From: a bacterium | Lineage (GTDB): Bacteria; UBA9089; JAHJRX01 | Assembly: GCA_030017825.1 (NCBI GenBank) | Contig: JASEGW010000019.1 | Location: 1 to 18,404 of the forward strand | Length of the DNA stretch: 18,404 nucleotides | Direction of reading: 5' to 3' | Shown here: positions 7,536-15,639 of the stretch, piece after piece | Layout: every line of letters starts with the position of its first letter | Position numbering within the stretch: position 1 is the stretch's first letter | Program-made: the position numbers and the translations under genes | The notes under the pieces: model-generated | Told to the model about the DNA's origin: nothing | Database searches by the model: none | The model's input: the letters and a program-made list of their open reading frames with translations, nothing else

Positions 7536-9221
7536 ATGAGTAATATCTTAGTTGTGGATGATGATAGAGGAATTCGTAAGGGTATTGCTTTAGCGCTAAG
7601 ACAAAGTGAGCATAAGGTAACAGAAGCTGCTACAGGCATAGAAGCTTTAGGTATTATCAAGCAAAAATGTTTTGATTTAATAATATCTGATCTTCGTCTT
7701 CCTGAAATGAATGGTTTAACCCTCTTGGAGAAAATTAAAGAAATAAATCCTTTTACCGCAGTTATAATGATTACTTCTTATGGCACCTTAAAGACTGCTG
7801 TGGAAGCAGGCAAAAGAGGTGCTTTTGACTTTATAGATAAAAATTTTTCCTTAGAAGAACTTAAACTTAAAGTAAGCAAAGCTTTAGAAAGCCAAGAAAT
7901 TCAGAGAAATAGTTTAAAGCCAATAGAAGATAAGGGGTATTTTAAAAATCAACTGGGAAAAAAGAGTTCTCTTGAACTTAATAAGGAAAAATACCTTCGT
8001 ATTATAAATACTATTAAAGAAGATAAAGACAAAGAAAAACTTATTGATTTATTTGGTGGGTTAATGAGGGAAATATCTTTGAAAGAAAATGAAATAAATA
8101 AAATGATCATTGAAATGAGTAGTATTTATGAAGAATTATCGTTATTTTATCGGGTAAGTAAAAGTTTTAGTTCTCTCTATGATCTCGATAAAATATATAA
8201 AATAGCTATTTCATCTTCAGTTAGGCAGATTAATGTTAAAAAAGGAATGATTGGAATAGTAAAAAAAGATAGCGACCATATTAGCATAAAAAGCACTATA
8301 GGTTTTAATGGAGATTTAGTAAATAGCCATATTGTGCATAAATCATATTTTGAAAATGCCCTATTGAGTGGAAAACCAATTATTGATAATCGGGTAAGCG
8401 AGCACAAAGATGAGTATTTTGGGATAGCTGACAACAACTCTATAATAGTACCCTTTACAGTAAATGACCATGAACTTGGGTTTCTTTGTTTGTTTGATAA
8501 GATTGAAGATGAATTTAATACTCATGATATGAGAGCAATAGCTACTATTGCTTACCAGTGTTCAATTTCTATTGAGAAAGCTACCTATTATCAAGAATCT
8601 CATGATCTATTTCTTGATTCAGTGCAGGCATTATCTTCAGCTATTGACGCTAAAGATAAATATACTTATGGACATTCATCTCGAGTAGCTAAATATGCTG
8701 CTATGATTGCTGATAAATTAGATCTTTCTAAAAAAGAGATAGATGAAGCATACCTTGCCGGGCTTTTACATGATATTGGAAAGATAGGAACACCCTTAGA
8801 GATTCTCCATAAAACTGGGCCTTTAACTCATGGGGAGTTTGATATAATAAAAGAGCATCCCATACAAAGCGCCAAAATAATAAAATTCATAAAAAAGTTA
8901 ACCAATGTTATTCCTTCAATTTTAGCCCATCATGAACATTTTAATGGAGCAGGCTATCCAAGTGGCCTAAAAGGCAAAGATATTCCTTTAATTGGTAGGA
9001 TTTTGTGCGTAGCAGATGCTTTTGACGCTATGACTAGCGATCGTCCTTATAGAAAAAAAATGACCCTAAAAGAAGCTTTATACCAGATGAAATGTTGTTC
9101 AGAAAGACAATTTGACCCTATGATTGTAAATGTATTTACTAGTTATAGTATTGAAGTAGGGAAATTATATAGCTCTTTTCATGAGCAAGATGATGTTTTA
9201 GTATCTTCTGTAAATTTTTAA
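7536..9221 (+). CDS. Response regulator with receiver, GAF and HD-GYP domains (cyclic-di-GMP phosphodiesterase)
   Basis: A 561-residue cytoplasmic signalling protein. The receiver domain spans about 1-120, with acidic residues Asp8-Asp10, phosphoacceptor Asp52 in SDLRLPEMNG, Thr80 and Lys102. A helical linker leads to a GAF-like sensor at about 200-355. The HD-GYP domain covers about 365-540, with the metal-binding HD pair at 412-413 (LLHDIGKIG), EHP downstream, HHEHFNGAGYP at 465-475 and the following DAFDAMTSDRPYR. All residues expected for metal binding are present, so it probably hydrolyses cyclic-di-GMP under phosphorylation control; the motif reads GAGYP, with Ala before the GYP triplet. 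No histidine kinase is adjacent, so the partner is encoded elsewhere. GGAAGG at 7525-7530 lies 5 bases before the ATG. Expression probably comes from the upstream sigma54 promoter. Confidence 0.92.
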   Translation: MSNILVVDDDRGIRKGIALALRQSEHKVTEAATGIEALGIIKQKCFDLIISDLRLPEMNGLTLLEKIKEINPFTAVIMITSYGTLKTAVEAGKRGAFDFIDKNFSLEELKLKVSKALESQEIQRNSLKPIEDKGYFKNQLGKKSSLELNKEKYLRIINTIKEDKDKEKLIDLFGGLMREISLKENEINKMIIEMSSIYEELSLFYRVSKSFSSLYDLDKIYKIAISSSVRQINVKKGMIGIVKKDSDHISIKSTIGFNGDLVNSHIVHKSYFENALLSGKPIIDNRVSEHKDEYFGIADNNSIIVPFTVNDHELGFLCLFDKIEDEFNTHDMRAIATIAYQCSISIEKATYYQESHDLFLDSVQALSSAIDAKDKYTYGHSSRVAKYAAMIADKLDLSKKEIDEAYLAGLLHDIGKIGTPLEILHKTGPLTHGEFDIIKEHPIQSAKIIKFIKKLTNVIPSILAHHEHFNGAGYPSGLKGKDIPLIGRILCVADAFDAMTSDRPYRKKMTLKEALYQMKCCSERQFDPMIVNVFTSYSIEVGKLYSSFHEQDDVLVSSVNF

Positions 9222-9225
9222 TCTA

Positions 9226-9250
9226 AGTTTTATTTATTTATAATAAAACT
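9226..9250. terminator. Hairpin between convergent genes
   Basis: A 9-base perfect inverted repeat (AGTTTTATT at 9226-9234 and AATAAAACT at 9242-9250) with a 7-base loop fills the 30-base gap between the convergent HD-GYP gene and alaS. It probably ends transcription in both directions. The T-tracts on either side are interrupted, so efficiency is uncertain. Confidence 0.55.
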
Positions 9251-9251
9251 A

Positions 9252-11870
9252 CTATTTATTCAATACTTCAAATATAAAGTTTTCACTTTCTTTTAAAGCT
9301 TGAGGTATTTTAGCTGGATCTTTTCCTCCTGCGCAAGCCATATCAGCTCTTCCTCCACCACTTCCGTGGGTAATTTTAGCAATCTTACCAATTAGTTTTC
9401 CAGCATGTATTTTTTCTACAAGGTCCTTAGATACTTTACATACCCAATTAACTTTATCTTCTTCACTAGTAACCAAAATTACTATTCCAGAAGATAATTT
9501 TTGAATTAAAATATCAGCTGCTTGACGTAAAAAATCAATATCTACTTCTTTCATTTGAGTAGAAACCACAGAAACCCCACTAATTACTCTTTTTTTCTGT
9601 AAAACATAATCTAAATCAGAAAGAAATACTCTATGTTTAAGAGAAGAAATTTCTTTATTAAGTTCTTTGTTTCGAGAAATCAGATCATCTACTCTGCTAA
9701 TTAAATCCTCTGGTTTGCTCTTTAATATTTCCGCAACATCCAGAAGATACTGTTCTTGTAATTTTGTAGTTTCATAAGCTTTAGCTTCACTAAGAGCTTC
9801 AATTCTTCTTATTCCAGCAGCTACTCCAGATTCACTATCCAATTTAAAAATACCAATATTTCCAGTGTTTTTTACATGAGTTCCTCCACAAAATTCAATA
9901 CTAAAATCACCAATTTTTACTATTCGAACTCTTTCGCTGTATTCCTCTTCAAATAAAGCTATAGCCCCCATTTCTTTAGCTTCTTTAATATTTTTTTCAA
10001 AAATTTCTACATTAAAGTTTCTCCAAATTGTTTCATTAACTATTCTTTCCACTCTTTCTAATTCTTGTGATGTTAAGGGAGAATTATGAGTAAAATCAAA
10101 ACGTAGGCGTATGTTTTCTACTAAAGAGCCAGATTGCTTTACATGTTTCCCTAAGACTTGGCGTAAAGCAGCTTGTAATAAGTGCGTAGCTGTATGATTC
10201 TTGGCAATTTGGGAACGGTTAGCTTGATTAATCTTTGCCCATATTTTATCACCTATGGCAATTTGACCTTCAATTATTTTTCCTTTGTGAATAATTATCT
10301 TGTTAATTTTTTGGGTATCTTCTATTTGAATTTTTACATTTTTACTTGAAATAAAACCTCTGTCTCCTGCTTGACCTCCAGATTCTCCATAAAAGGGAGT
10401 AACATCTAAAACCAATTCTGCTTCTTCTCCTTCAAAAGCTCTGGAAACTTCTTTCTTATTTTTAAAGAGCTTTAACACCTTTGCTGCAACTTCACTTTTT
10501 TCATATCCTACAAATTCCGAAACTGCATTATGAGCAAAACTACTTGAGACAATATTAGTTACTACTAAATCATCTTCAACTATTCGAGCGCTTTTAGCTC
10601 GCCTCTTTTGTTCTTCCATAAGGCTTCTAAATCCTTCTTCATCAATCTTTAAATTATGCTCTTTAGCAATATCAGAAGTTAAATCTATAGGAAACCCATA
10701 AGTATCATAAAGTTTAAAAACATCTTTTCCTGAAATTATCTTTATATCTTTATTTTTACAGTTAATTATTATTTCGTCTAAAATTTTAAGTCCCATATCT
10801 AAAGTCTTAGAAAATTTATCCTCTTCTATTTTTACTACCTTGCTAATATCTTCTCTTTCTTTATCAAGTTGAGGCATAGAGAAAGTTTTAATGGTTATGG
10901 GAATTAATTTATAAAGAAATAATTCAGAGAATCCTAAAGCTTTGCCTTGTCTAATAGCTCGACGCATAAGAGAACGAAGTACATACCCTCTTCCTTCGTT
11001 AGAAGGAAGTATGCTATCATAAATCAAGAAAACAATAGCTCGCAAATGATCAGCAATAATCTTAAAGGATATATCCCTCTTTTCTTCTTTTCCATAAGGC
11101 ATTTTAGCTGATTCTGAAACATCATTAATAATAGGCATAAAAAGATCGGTTTCAAAGTTATTAGACTTTCCTTGCATCACTGCAACAAGCCTTTCTAAAC
11201 CCATTCCAGTATCTATATTTTTTTTAGGAAGAGGAACAAGGGTGCCATCATGAAGACGATCATATTGCGTAAAGACCAAGTTCCAAAGTTCTAAAAAGCG
11301 ATCACAATCACATGCTACACTACAATTGCTCTTTCCACAGCCTACATCTTTTCCTTGGTCAAATAATATTTCGCTACAAGGACCACAGGGACCAGTATCA
11401 CCCATTTTCCAGAAATTATCTTCTTCTCCTAATCGTACAATTCGATCTTCGGAAATAAATTTTTTCCATATAGAAAAAGCTTCTTCATCGTCTAAGTAAA
11501 TAGATACCCATAATTTTTCTTTGGGTAGAGATAACTCTTTAGTTAAAAACTCCCATCCCCACAAAATAGCTTCTTCTTTAAAATAATCTCCAAAAGAAAA
11601 ATTTCCCAACATTTCAAAAAAAGTGTGATGTCGAGCAGTATATCCAACATTTTCAATATCATTGGTGCGAATACATCGTTGAGAAGAAACAGCTTTCGTA
11701 AAGGGAAGAGGATCTATTTTTCCTAAAAAAAGCGGCTTAAATGGTACCATACCTGCTATGGTAAAAAGAAGGTTATGGTCATTGGGTATTAGAGAAGCGC
11801 TGTCTTTGATTACATGATCTCTTTGAGCGAAATAATTTAAAAAGCTTTCTCTTATATCTTTACTTTTCAT
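9252..11870 (-). CDS. alaS: Alanyl-tRNA synthetase
   Basis: Class II synthetase that charges tRNA-Ala with alanine and edits mischarged Ser and Gly. The 872 residues match the usual size of about 875. The N-terminal catalytic core shows RESFLNYFAQRDH and the AGMVPFKPLFLGK segment. A cysteine-rich stretch VGCGKSNCSVACDCDRF lies before LWNLVF. The editing domain has the metal site HTATH at 559-563 and CGGTH at 661-665. The C-terminal DHHA1-type domain ends with the glycine-rich GSGGGRADMACAGG. All are intact. It lies 8 bases after a conserved 98-residue gene on the same strand and is probably co-transcribed from the promoter upstream of that gene. Its own ribosome site is weak (GAAGAAAAT), which suggests coupling to the upstream gene. 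Confidence 0.97.
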   Translation of the reverse strand: MKSKDIRESFLNYFAQRDHVIKDSASLIPNDHNLLFTIAGMVPFKPLFLGKIDPLPFTKAVSSQRCIRTNDIENVGYTARHHTFFEMLGNFSFGDYFKEEAILWGWEFLTKELSLPKEKLWVSIYLDDEEAFSIWKKFISEDRIVRLGEEDNFWKMGDTGPCGPCSEILFDQGKDVGCGKSNCSVACDCDRFLELWNLVFTQYDRLHDGTLVPLPKKNIDTGMGLERLVAVMQGKSNNFETDLFMPIINDVSESAKMPYGKEEKRDISFKIIADHLRAIVFLIYDSILPSNEGRGYVLRSLMRRAIRQGKALGFSELFLYKLIPITIKTFSMPQLDKEREDISKVVKIEEDKFSKTLDMGLKILDEIIINCKNKDIKIISGKDVFKLYDTYGFPIDLTSDIAKEHNLKIDEEGFRSLMEEQKRRAKSARIVEDDLVVTNIVSSSFAHNAVSEFVGYEKSEVAAKVLKLFKNKKEVSRAFEGEEAELVLDVTPFYGESGGQAGDRGFISSKNVKIQIEDTQKINKIIIHKGKIIEGQIAIGDKIWAKINQANRSQIAKNHTATHLLQAALRQVLGKHVKQSGSLVENIRLRFDFTHNSPLTSQELERVERIVNETIWRNFNVEIFEKNIKEAKEMGAIALFEEEYSERVRIVKIGDFSIEFCGGTHVKNTGNIGIFKLDSESGVAAGIRRIEALSEAKAYETTKLQEQYLLDVAEILKSKPEDLISRVDDLISRNKELNKEISSLKHRVFLSDLDYVLQKKRVISGVSVVSTQMKEVDIDFLRQAADILIQKLSSGIVILVTSEEDKVNWVCKVSKDLVEKIHAGKLIGKIAKITHGSGGGRADMACAGGKDPAKIPQALKESENFIFEVLNK

Positions 11871-11878
11871 TTCATATT

Positions 11879-12175
11879 TTAATTTTCTTCATACATATAA
11901 GGTTTAGTTAAATCGCGGAAAGAAAAATTATTAATAACATGGTCACCATTATAATCTAATACTCTTAAATCCCCACTTTTATTCAAATCTGCAGCAACAG
12001 CATGATAGCGGCTAGTATATTTTTCTTCAGCTAAATTAATAGGTACTTCATAAGAAATAAATTTTTTAATTCCTTTATGTTTAAGTTTTTCTATCATACG
12101 AGGATCATCAATATCAGAGAAGTTAGTTAAAAACAATACAGGTCCTGATCCAGAAAACATTAAGAATGCTTTCAT
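11879..12175 (-). CDS. Conserved small protein of unknown function (98 residues)
   Basis: Begins MKAFLMFSGSGPVLFLTNF and contains DPRMIEKLKHKGIKKFISYEVP and LRVLDYNGDHV. I recall similar small proteins with the MKAFxMFxGSGP start and DLRVLDYNG core in other bacteria, usually annotated only as cytosolic protein; no function is known to me. There is no signal peptide or membrane segment. It has the best ribosome site in the window (AAAGGAGGT, complement of 12180-12188, 4 bases before the ATG) and a near-consensus promoter, so it is probably well expressed. It lies 8 bases upstream of alaS in one operon. A link to translation would be a guess from position only. Confidence 0.8.
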   Translation of the reverse strand: MKAFLMFSGSGPVLFLTNFSDIDDPRMIEKLKHKGIKKFISYEVPINLAEEKYTSRYHAVAADLNKSGDLRVLDYNGDHVINNFSFRDLTKPYMYEEN

Positions 12176-12223
12176 TGCTACCTCCTTTAAAATTAACTTT
12201 GCTTGTGCTATTATACTTAAAAT

Positions 12224-12252
12224 AGTATAAACTTACATTATTTTTTTGTCAA
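12224..12252 (-). promoter_or_regulatory. Near-consensus sigma70 promoter for the 98-residue gene and alaS
   Basis: On the minus strand TTGACA (complement of 12247-12252) is followed after exactly 17 bases by TATACT (complement of 12224-12229). Transcription should start near 12217, giving a leader of about 40 bases. TATACT pairs with a nearby AGTATA, forming a small dyad over the -10 region that could be an operator. Confidence 0.8.
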
Positions 12253-12393
12253 ATAGTATTATTACTTGTTGTTTTATTTAAAATAATCTAAGTTCGATTT
12301 AAATATGGATTTTGAATATTAATTGAAATTAGGAAAATATTTAATTTTTAAAGAAAAAAGAAGAGATTTTGTTTGAGGTAGAAGGCTTAAGTT

Positions 12394-12416
12394 TGATTCA
12401 ATAGATAATTGACTCA
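12394..12416 (-). terminator. Hairpin at the end of the macrodomain gene
   Basis: TGAGTCAAT and ATTGAATCA (minus strand) form a 9-base stem with one mismatch and a 5-base loop, overlapping the stop codon of the macrodomain gene. There is no T-tract immediately after it, so it may be an mRNA-stabilising hairpin and not a true intrinsic terminator. Confidence 0.3.
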
Positions 12417-12959
12417 TAGCTCTTGTAAAGTCTTTTGAAAAACATTGAAAGCCTCCTCTCCAAATAAGACCATACGAATCTCAAAAATAGAAGAGTTTTC
12501 TTCTAAAAATTTAGCAATCGTACTTAAAGCTATTTTTGCAGCTTTATCCATAGGATAACCATATACTCCGGTGCTTATAGAAGGGAAAGCTATATTTTTG
12601 CAGCCTTTTTCTTTAGCAATCATTAAACTTTTCTGATAACAACTGGCAAGCAATTCTGGTTCTCTTTTATGACCACCTTTATAAACAGGCCCTACAGTAT
12701 GTATAACGTATTTAGCTTTTAAGTTTCCAGCTGTAGTAGCTACTGCTTGACCTGTAGAAAGTTTTCCTTGGCTATTTCGTATTTCTTTACATTCGGCAAG
12801 AATTGCTGGTCCCCCAGCTCGGTGTATAGCTCCATCAACGCCTCCACCACCCATAAGGCTAGAATTAGCAGCGTTAACAATGGCATCTACTTCTTCTTTG
12901 GTAATATTCCCTTGAATGAGTTTTATTATAGAATTATTAATCTTTTTTTCCACATTCAT
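12414..12959 (-). CDS. Macrodomain protein, O-acetyl-ADP-ribose deacetylase / ADP-ribose hydrolase type
   Basis: A 181-residue single macrodomain. Such proteins bind ADP-ribose and can hydrolyse O-acetyl-ADP-ribose or remove ADP-ribose from proteins; E. coli YmdB is the type. Visible motifs are the first ligand loop QGNITKEEVDAIVNAANSS, then MGGGGVDGAIHRAGG, KYVIHTVGPVY and the phosphate loop SISTGVYGYP. All binding residues seem present. The frame starts with ATG at 12957-12959, but the AAGGA ribosome site would be only 1 base from it. The GTG at codon 3 (12951-12953) is spaced about 7 bases and may be the real start. The gene stands alone, with no ADP-ribosyltransferase or sirtuin beside it, so the substrate is unknown. 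Confidence 0.92.
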   Translation of the reverse strand: MNVEKKINNSIIKLIQGNITKEEVDAIVNAANSSLMGGGGVDGAIHRAGGPAILAECKEIRNSQGKLSTGQAVATTAGNLKAKYVIHTVGPVYKGGHKREPELLASCYQKSLMIAKEKGCKNIAFPSISTGVYGYPMDKAAKIALSTIAKFLEENSSIFEIRMVLFGEEAFNVFQKTLQEL

Positions 12960-13400
12960 TTCCTTATTTTTATTTTTTATTATTATAATTTAGGTTCGAG
13001 AATATGTAAATAAATTTCTATGATAAGCTTATAAGATACAGTTGTTCTAACTATGGCAAATTTAGATATTTTAATTGACTTTTCTGATTTTATTGATATA
13101 CTTTAAAATATAAATTATACTAAATTAAACTTGGAAAACGCATTAAAAAACAGATAAAAGATTTCTAAATTTATAACTCTGTTATTTTTAATTACTCTCT
13201 AAGTTTTCAAGAATAAGAAAAATAGAGGCTAAAAAAAGTAAGAAAAAGATCTAAATTTAGCTTTTATCATTTTTTAACCTAGTAATATTTTTCTATAACC
13301 TTTGTAATTTAATTGAAGAATTTGGATTGAAGCCCATAGGATAATAAACTTACCTAATACTATGCTATTATTTCTTGAGACACATTATATATAATTAAAA
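12960..13400. other. Intergenic region between divergent genes
   Basis: 441 very AT-rich bases between the macrodomain gene (minus) and the lipoprotein gene (plus). I see a plausible plus-strand promoter at 13075-13102 and a weak terminator-like hairpin at 13244-13265 followed by six Ts. A TATAAT box at 13390-13395 lies only 5 bases before the lipoprotein ATG. No convincing protein frame was found. Confidence 0.5.
13075..13102 (+). promoter_or_regulatory. Possible sigma70 promoter
   Basis: TTGACT (13075-13080), a 16-base spacer and TATACT (13097-13102). Start would be near 13109, about 290 bases before the next gene, so the product is either a long leader or a short RNA. Confidence 0.4.
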
Positions 13401-14408
13401 ATGAATTATAGAAAGCACTTTTTGAAAAATACTATTATTTTTTTTATGATATTTATTGCAGGTTGCAAAGGCTGTAATCATGAAAAAAATACATTAGATT
13501 TTAAAGAAAAAACTGTTTCCTTCTCAGAAAAAATAAGACTTTTAAAAAAAAGTGTTCCTGCTAAAGAAAGAATTAAAGAATCAGCAACTTCTAATATTAA
13601 AAAAGAAATTCTTGTTTCAGAAATAAATATCTTTTTTGATACCTCTATTCCCAGAGTAGAAATAAGTCCTTCTAGAAAAGAGGGATGTTGTAAATATGAT
13701 TTTATTTATAAAGAAAGTAAAGAAGATGAACTTTTAAAACTGATTCGAGGAAGAATAACTTTTAATTACATCTGGAAAGAAACCTTAAAAAGATGGGTAG
13801 AGGTAAAACATGAAGTAAAAATAAAGAACCCAAAAGATATGGGAAGTATAAAGGGAAGAATTGTTAATGGCGTTACTAAAGATCCTGTTGTAGAGGCTAT
13901 AGTGTATGGAGAAGAACGAACACAAATTCCTTACGAATACACTTTAATTTGTCGAACCAATAATGATGGATATTTTTTGATAAATCATGTTTCTATTGGG
14001 CGTTATTATGTTTATGGAACTAAAGAAGGTTTTATAAAAAATCTAATAGTAAATGTAGCAGTAGAAAAAGATAAAACTATAGATATAGGTACTATTTATT
14101 TATTATCTCAAAAAACCACTAAAGCTGTTAATATAAAAGGAAGAGTAATTGACAAATCTGGAAATCTAATCAAAGAAGCTACAATATATATGGAAAGTAT
14201 TCCTAAAAAAGAAGATTTACCTATTACCGCTACAAGTTCTATAGGAAAATACACTCTTTCCTTTGCTTCTCCAGGAAAATATAAAGTAATTGCTCAAAAA
14301 GAAAATATTTCAAATTTTATTTATTTGACTATTACTAAAAAAGAAGTAGAGGAAAAACAAGCAATAGAAGCTGAAGATATTCTGGTTCTGATTCTATTTA
14401 TAAGATAG
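13401..14408 (+). CDS. Putative lipoprotein with two carboxypeptidase-regulatory-like domains; 3' end disrupted
   Basis: 335 residues. The N-terminus is a lipoprotein signal: basic MNYRKHFLKN, a hydrophobic core and the lipobox IAGC with the acylated Cys at residue 22. The mature protein would be anchored to a membrane. After a charged Lys/Glu-rich region come two beta-sandwich repeats of the carboxypeptidase regulatory-like type. The first is about 150-235 (GSIKGRIVNGVTKDPVVEA ... TNNDGYFLINHVSIGRYYVY). The second is about 245-325 (VNIKGRVIDKSGNLIKEA ... SIGKYTLSFASPGKYKV). The last residues, ILVLILFIR, do not resemble the domain and run into another frame that encodes a propeller fragment, so the C-terminus is probably altered by a frameshift or deletion. 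No ribosome site is visible. Function is unknown, perhaps surface binding. Confidence 0.7.
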   Translation: MNYRKHFLKNTIIFFMIFIAGCKGCNHEKNTLDFKEKTVSFSEKIRLLKKSVPAKERIKESATSNIKKEILVSEINIFFDTSIPRVEISPSRKEGCCKYDFIYKESKEDELLKLIRGRITFNYIWKETLKRWVEVKHEVKIKNPKDMGSIKGRIVNGVTKDPVVEAIVYGEERTQIPYEYTLICRTNNDGYFLINHVSIGRYYVYGTKEGFIKNLIVNVAVEKDKTIDIGTIYLLSQKTTKAVNIKGRVIDKSGNLIKEATIYMESIPKKEDLPITATSSIGKYTLSFASPGKYKVIAQKENISNFIYLTITKKEVEEKQAIEAEDILVLILFIR

Positions 14409-14551
14409 ATCCTTCTACAGGTGTAGTAATAACCTCTTTTTCTGCACCAAGAGGAGATCCTCGAGGAATTGTCTATGATGGAACCTATTTTTGGTGTGCC
14501 GATGAAGGTGTAGCTACTATTTATAGATTAAATATTAGTGATTATCTTTAA
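14375..14551 (+). pseudogene. Remnant of a beta-propeller (NHL/YVTN-like) protein, out of frame
   Basis: In the frame offset by minus one from the lipoprotein gene, about 58 codons read RYSGSDSIYKIDPSTG, then PRGDPRGIVYDGTYFWCADEG, split here from the ending ATIYRLNISDYL and a TAA. The pattern of short strands with IYKIDPSTG, a GIVYDGTYFW strand and IYRLN is typical of one blade of an extracellular beta-propeller of the YVTN/NHL kind. It has no start codon or ribosome site of its own. Either one base was lost near 14375-14390 from a longer lipoprotein gene, or a deletion joined the lipoprotein to the end of a neighbouring propeller gene. A single blade cannot fold alone, which favours deletion or decay. 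Confidence 0.6.
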
Positions 14552-14566
14552 AAGAAAGGAGAAAGT

Positions 14567-15577
14567 ATGAGGATACTAGTTACTGGAGGTGCAGGGTTTA
14601 TTGGAGCAAATTTTGTAAAATATATGCTTAATAAGTATCCAGACTATAAGATTATTAATTTAGATATTCTTACATACGCTGGTAATTTAGATAATTTAAT
14701 AGAAGTAGAGAATAATCCTAATTATAAATTTATCAGAGGAGACATTACCAATAAAAGCCTTATAAATAATATTTTAGAAGATAAGAATATCGAGGTAATT
14801 ATTAATTTTGCTGCTGAATCTCATGTGGATCGAAGCATTGAAGATGCCGAAGTATTTATTACAACTAATGTTTTAGGTACTCAAGTATTGCTTTCTGCTG
14901 CTAAAATGCATAATATTCAAAGATTTGTCCAGATTTCTACTGATGAAGTCTATGGTTCTTTAGGGACAGAAGGTTATTTTACAGAAACTACTCCATTAGC
15001 CCCTAGTTCTCCTTATTCTGCTAGTAAAACAGGAGCAGATTTGCTGATTATGGCTTTTTATCATACTCATAATTTTCCTGGCATCATAACTCGTTGCTCC
15101 AACAATTATGGTCATTACCAATTTCCCGAGAAATTAATTCCTTTAATGATCTTAAATGCTTTAGAAGATAAGCCGTTACCTGTTTATGGAGATGGATTAA
15201 ATATTCGGGATTGGATCTATGTAGAGGATCATTGTCGTGGCATTGATGCAGTTCTCCATAAAGGAAAAGAAGGGGAAGTATATAATTTTGGAGGAAATAG
15301 CGAAAAAACTAATATTGATACTGTTAAAATTATTTTAAGATTACTTGATAAGCCAGAGAGTTTGATAAGTTTTGTTAAAGATCGTCCTGGCCATGATCGC
15401 AGGTATGCTATTGACTTTAGTAAGGCAGAAAAAGAATTAGAGTGGAAGCCAAAATATTCTTTTGAAGAAGGAATAAAAATGACTATCGATTGGTATCTTG
15501 ATAATTCCAAATGGATATCTCGGGTTAAAACTAAAGAATATTTAGATTATTATGAAAAAATGTATAAGGATAGATAA
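14567..15577 (+). CDS. rfbB: dTDP-glucose 4,6-dehydratase
   Basis: Converts dTDP-glucose to dTDP-4-keto-6-deoxyglucose, the branch point for rhamnose and other deoxysugars of surface polysaccharide. The 336 residues fit RmlB. The NAD-binding GGAGFIG is at 7-13, NLDILTYAGN at 31-40, the catalytic T-D-E triad part at 125-127 (ISTDEVYGS) and YSASK with Tyr150 and Lys154. RDWIYVEDHCRGID and RPGHDRRYAID near the C-terminus are also typical. The ribosome site AAAGGAG (14555-14561) is 5 bases before the ATG. It is 62 bases upstream of an rfbC-family gene, probably one operon. Other extended SDR sugar enzymes are possible but the motif set is that of RmlB. Confidence 0.95.
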   Translation: MRILVTGGAGFIGANFVKYMLNKYPDYKIINLDILTYAGNLDNLIEVENNPNYKFIRGDITNKSLINNILEDKNIEVIINFAAESHVDRSIEDAEVFITTNVLGTQVLLSAAKMHNIQRFVQISTDEVYGSLGTEGYFTETTPLAPSSPYSASKTGADLLIMAFYHTHNFPGIITRCSNNYGHYQFPEKLIPLMILNALEDKPLPVYGDGLNIRDWIYVEDHCRGIDAVLHKGKEGEVYNFGGNSEKTNIDTVKIILRLLDKPESLISFVKDRPGHDRRYAIDFSKAEKELEWKPKYSFEEGIKMTIDWYLDNSKWISRVKTKEYLDYYEKMYKDR

Positions 15578-15639
15578 AATTATAGCTTAAAAATAGAAAA
15601 TATACAGCTTTAATCATATTTAAATTAAAGGAGTAGCTT

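Noticed and set aside
15229..15510. Minus-strand frame of 93 codons inside rfbB
   Set aside because: Antisense to a conserved gene, with no promoter or ribosome site of its own.
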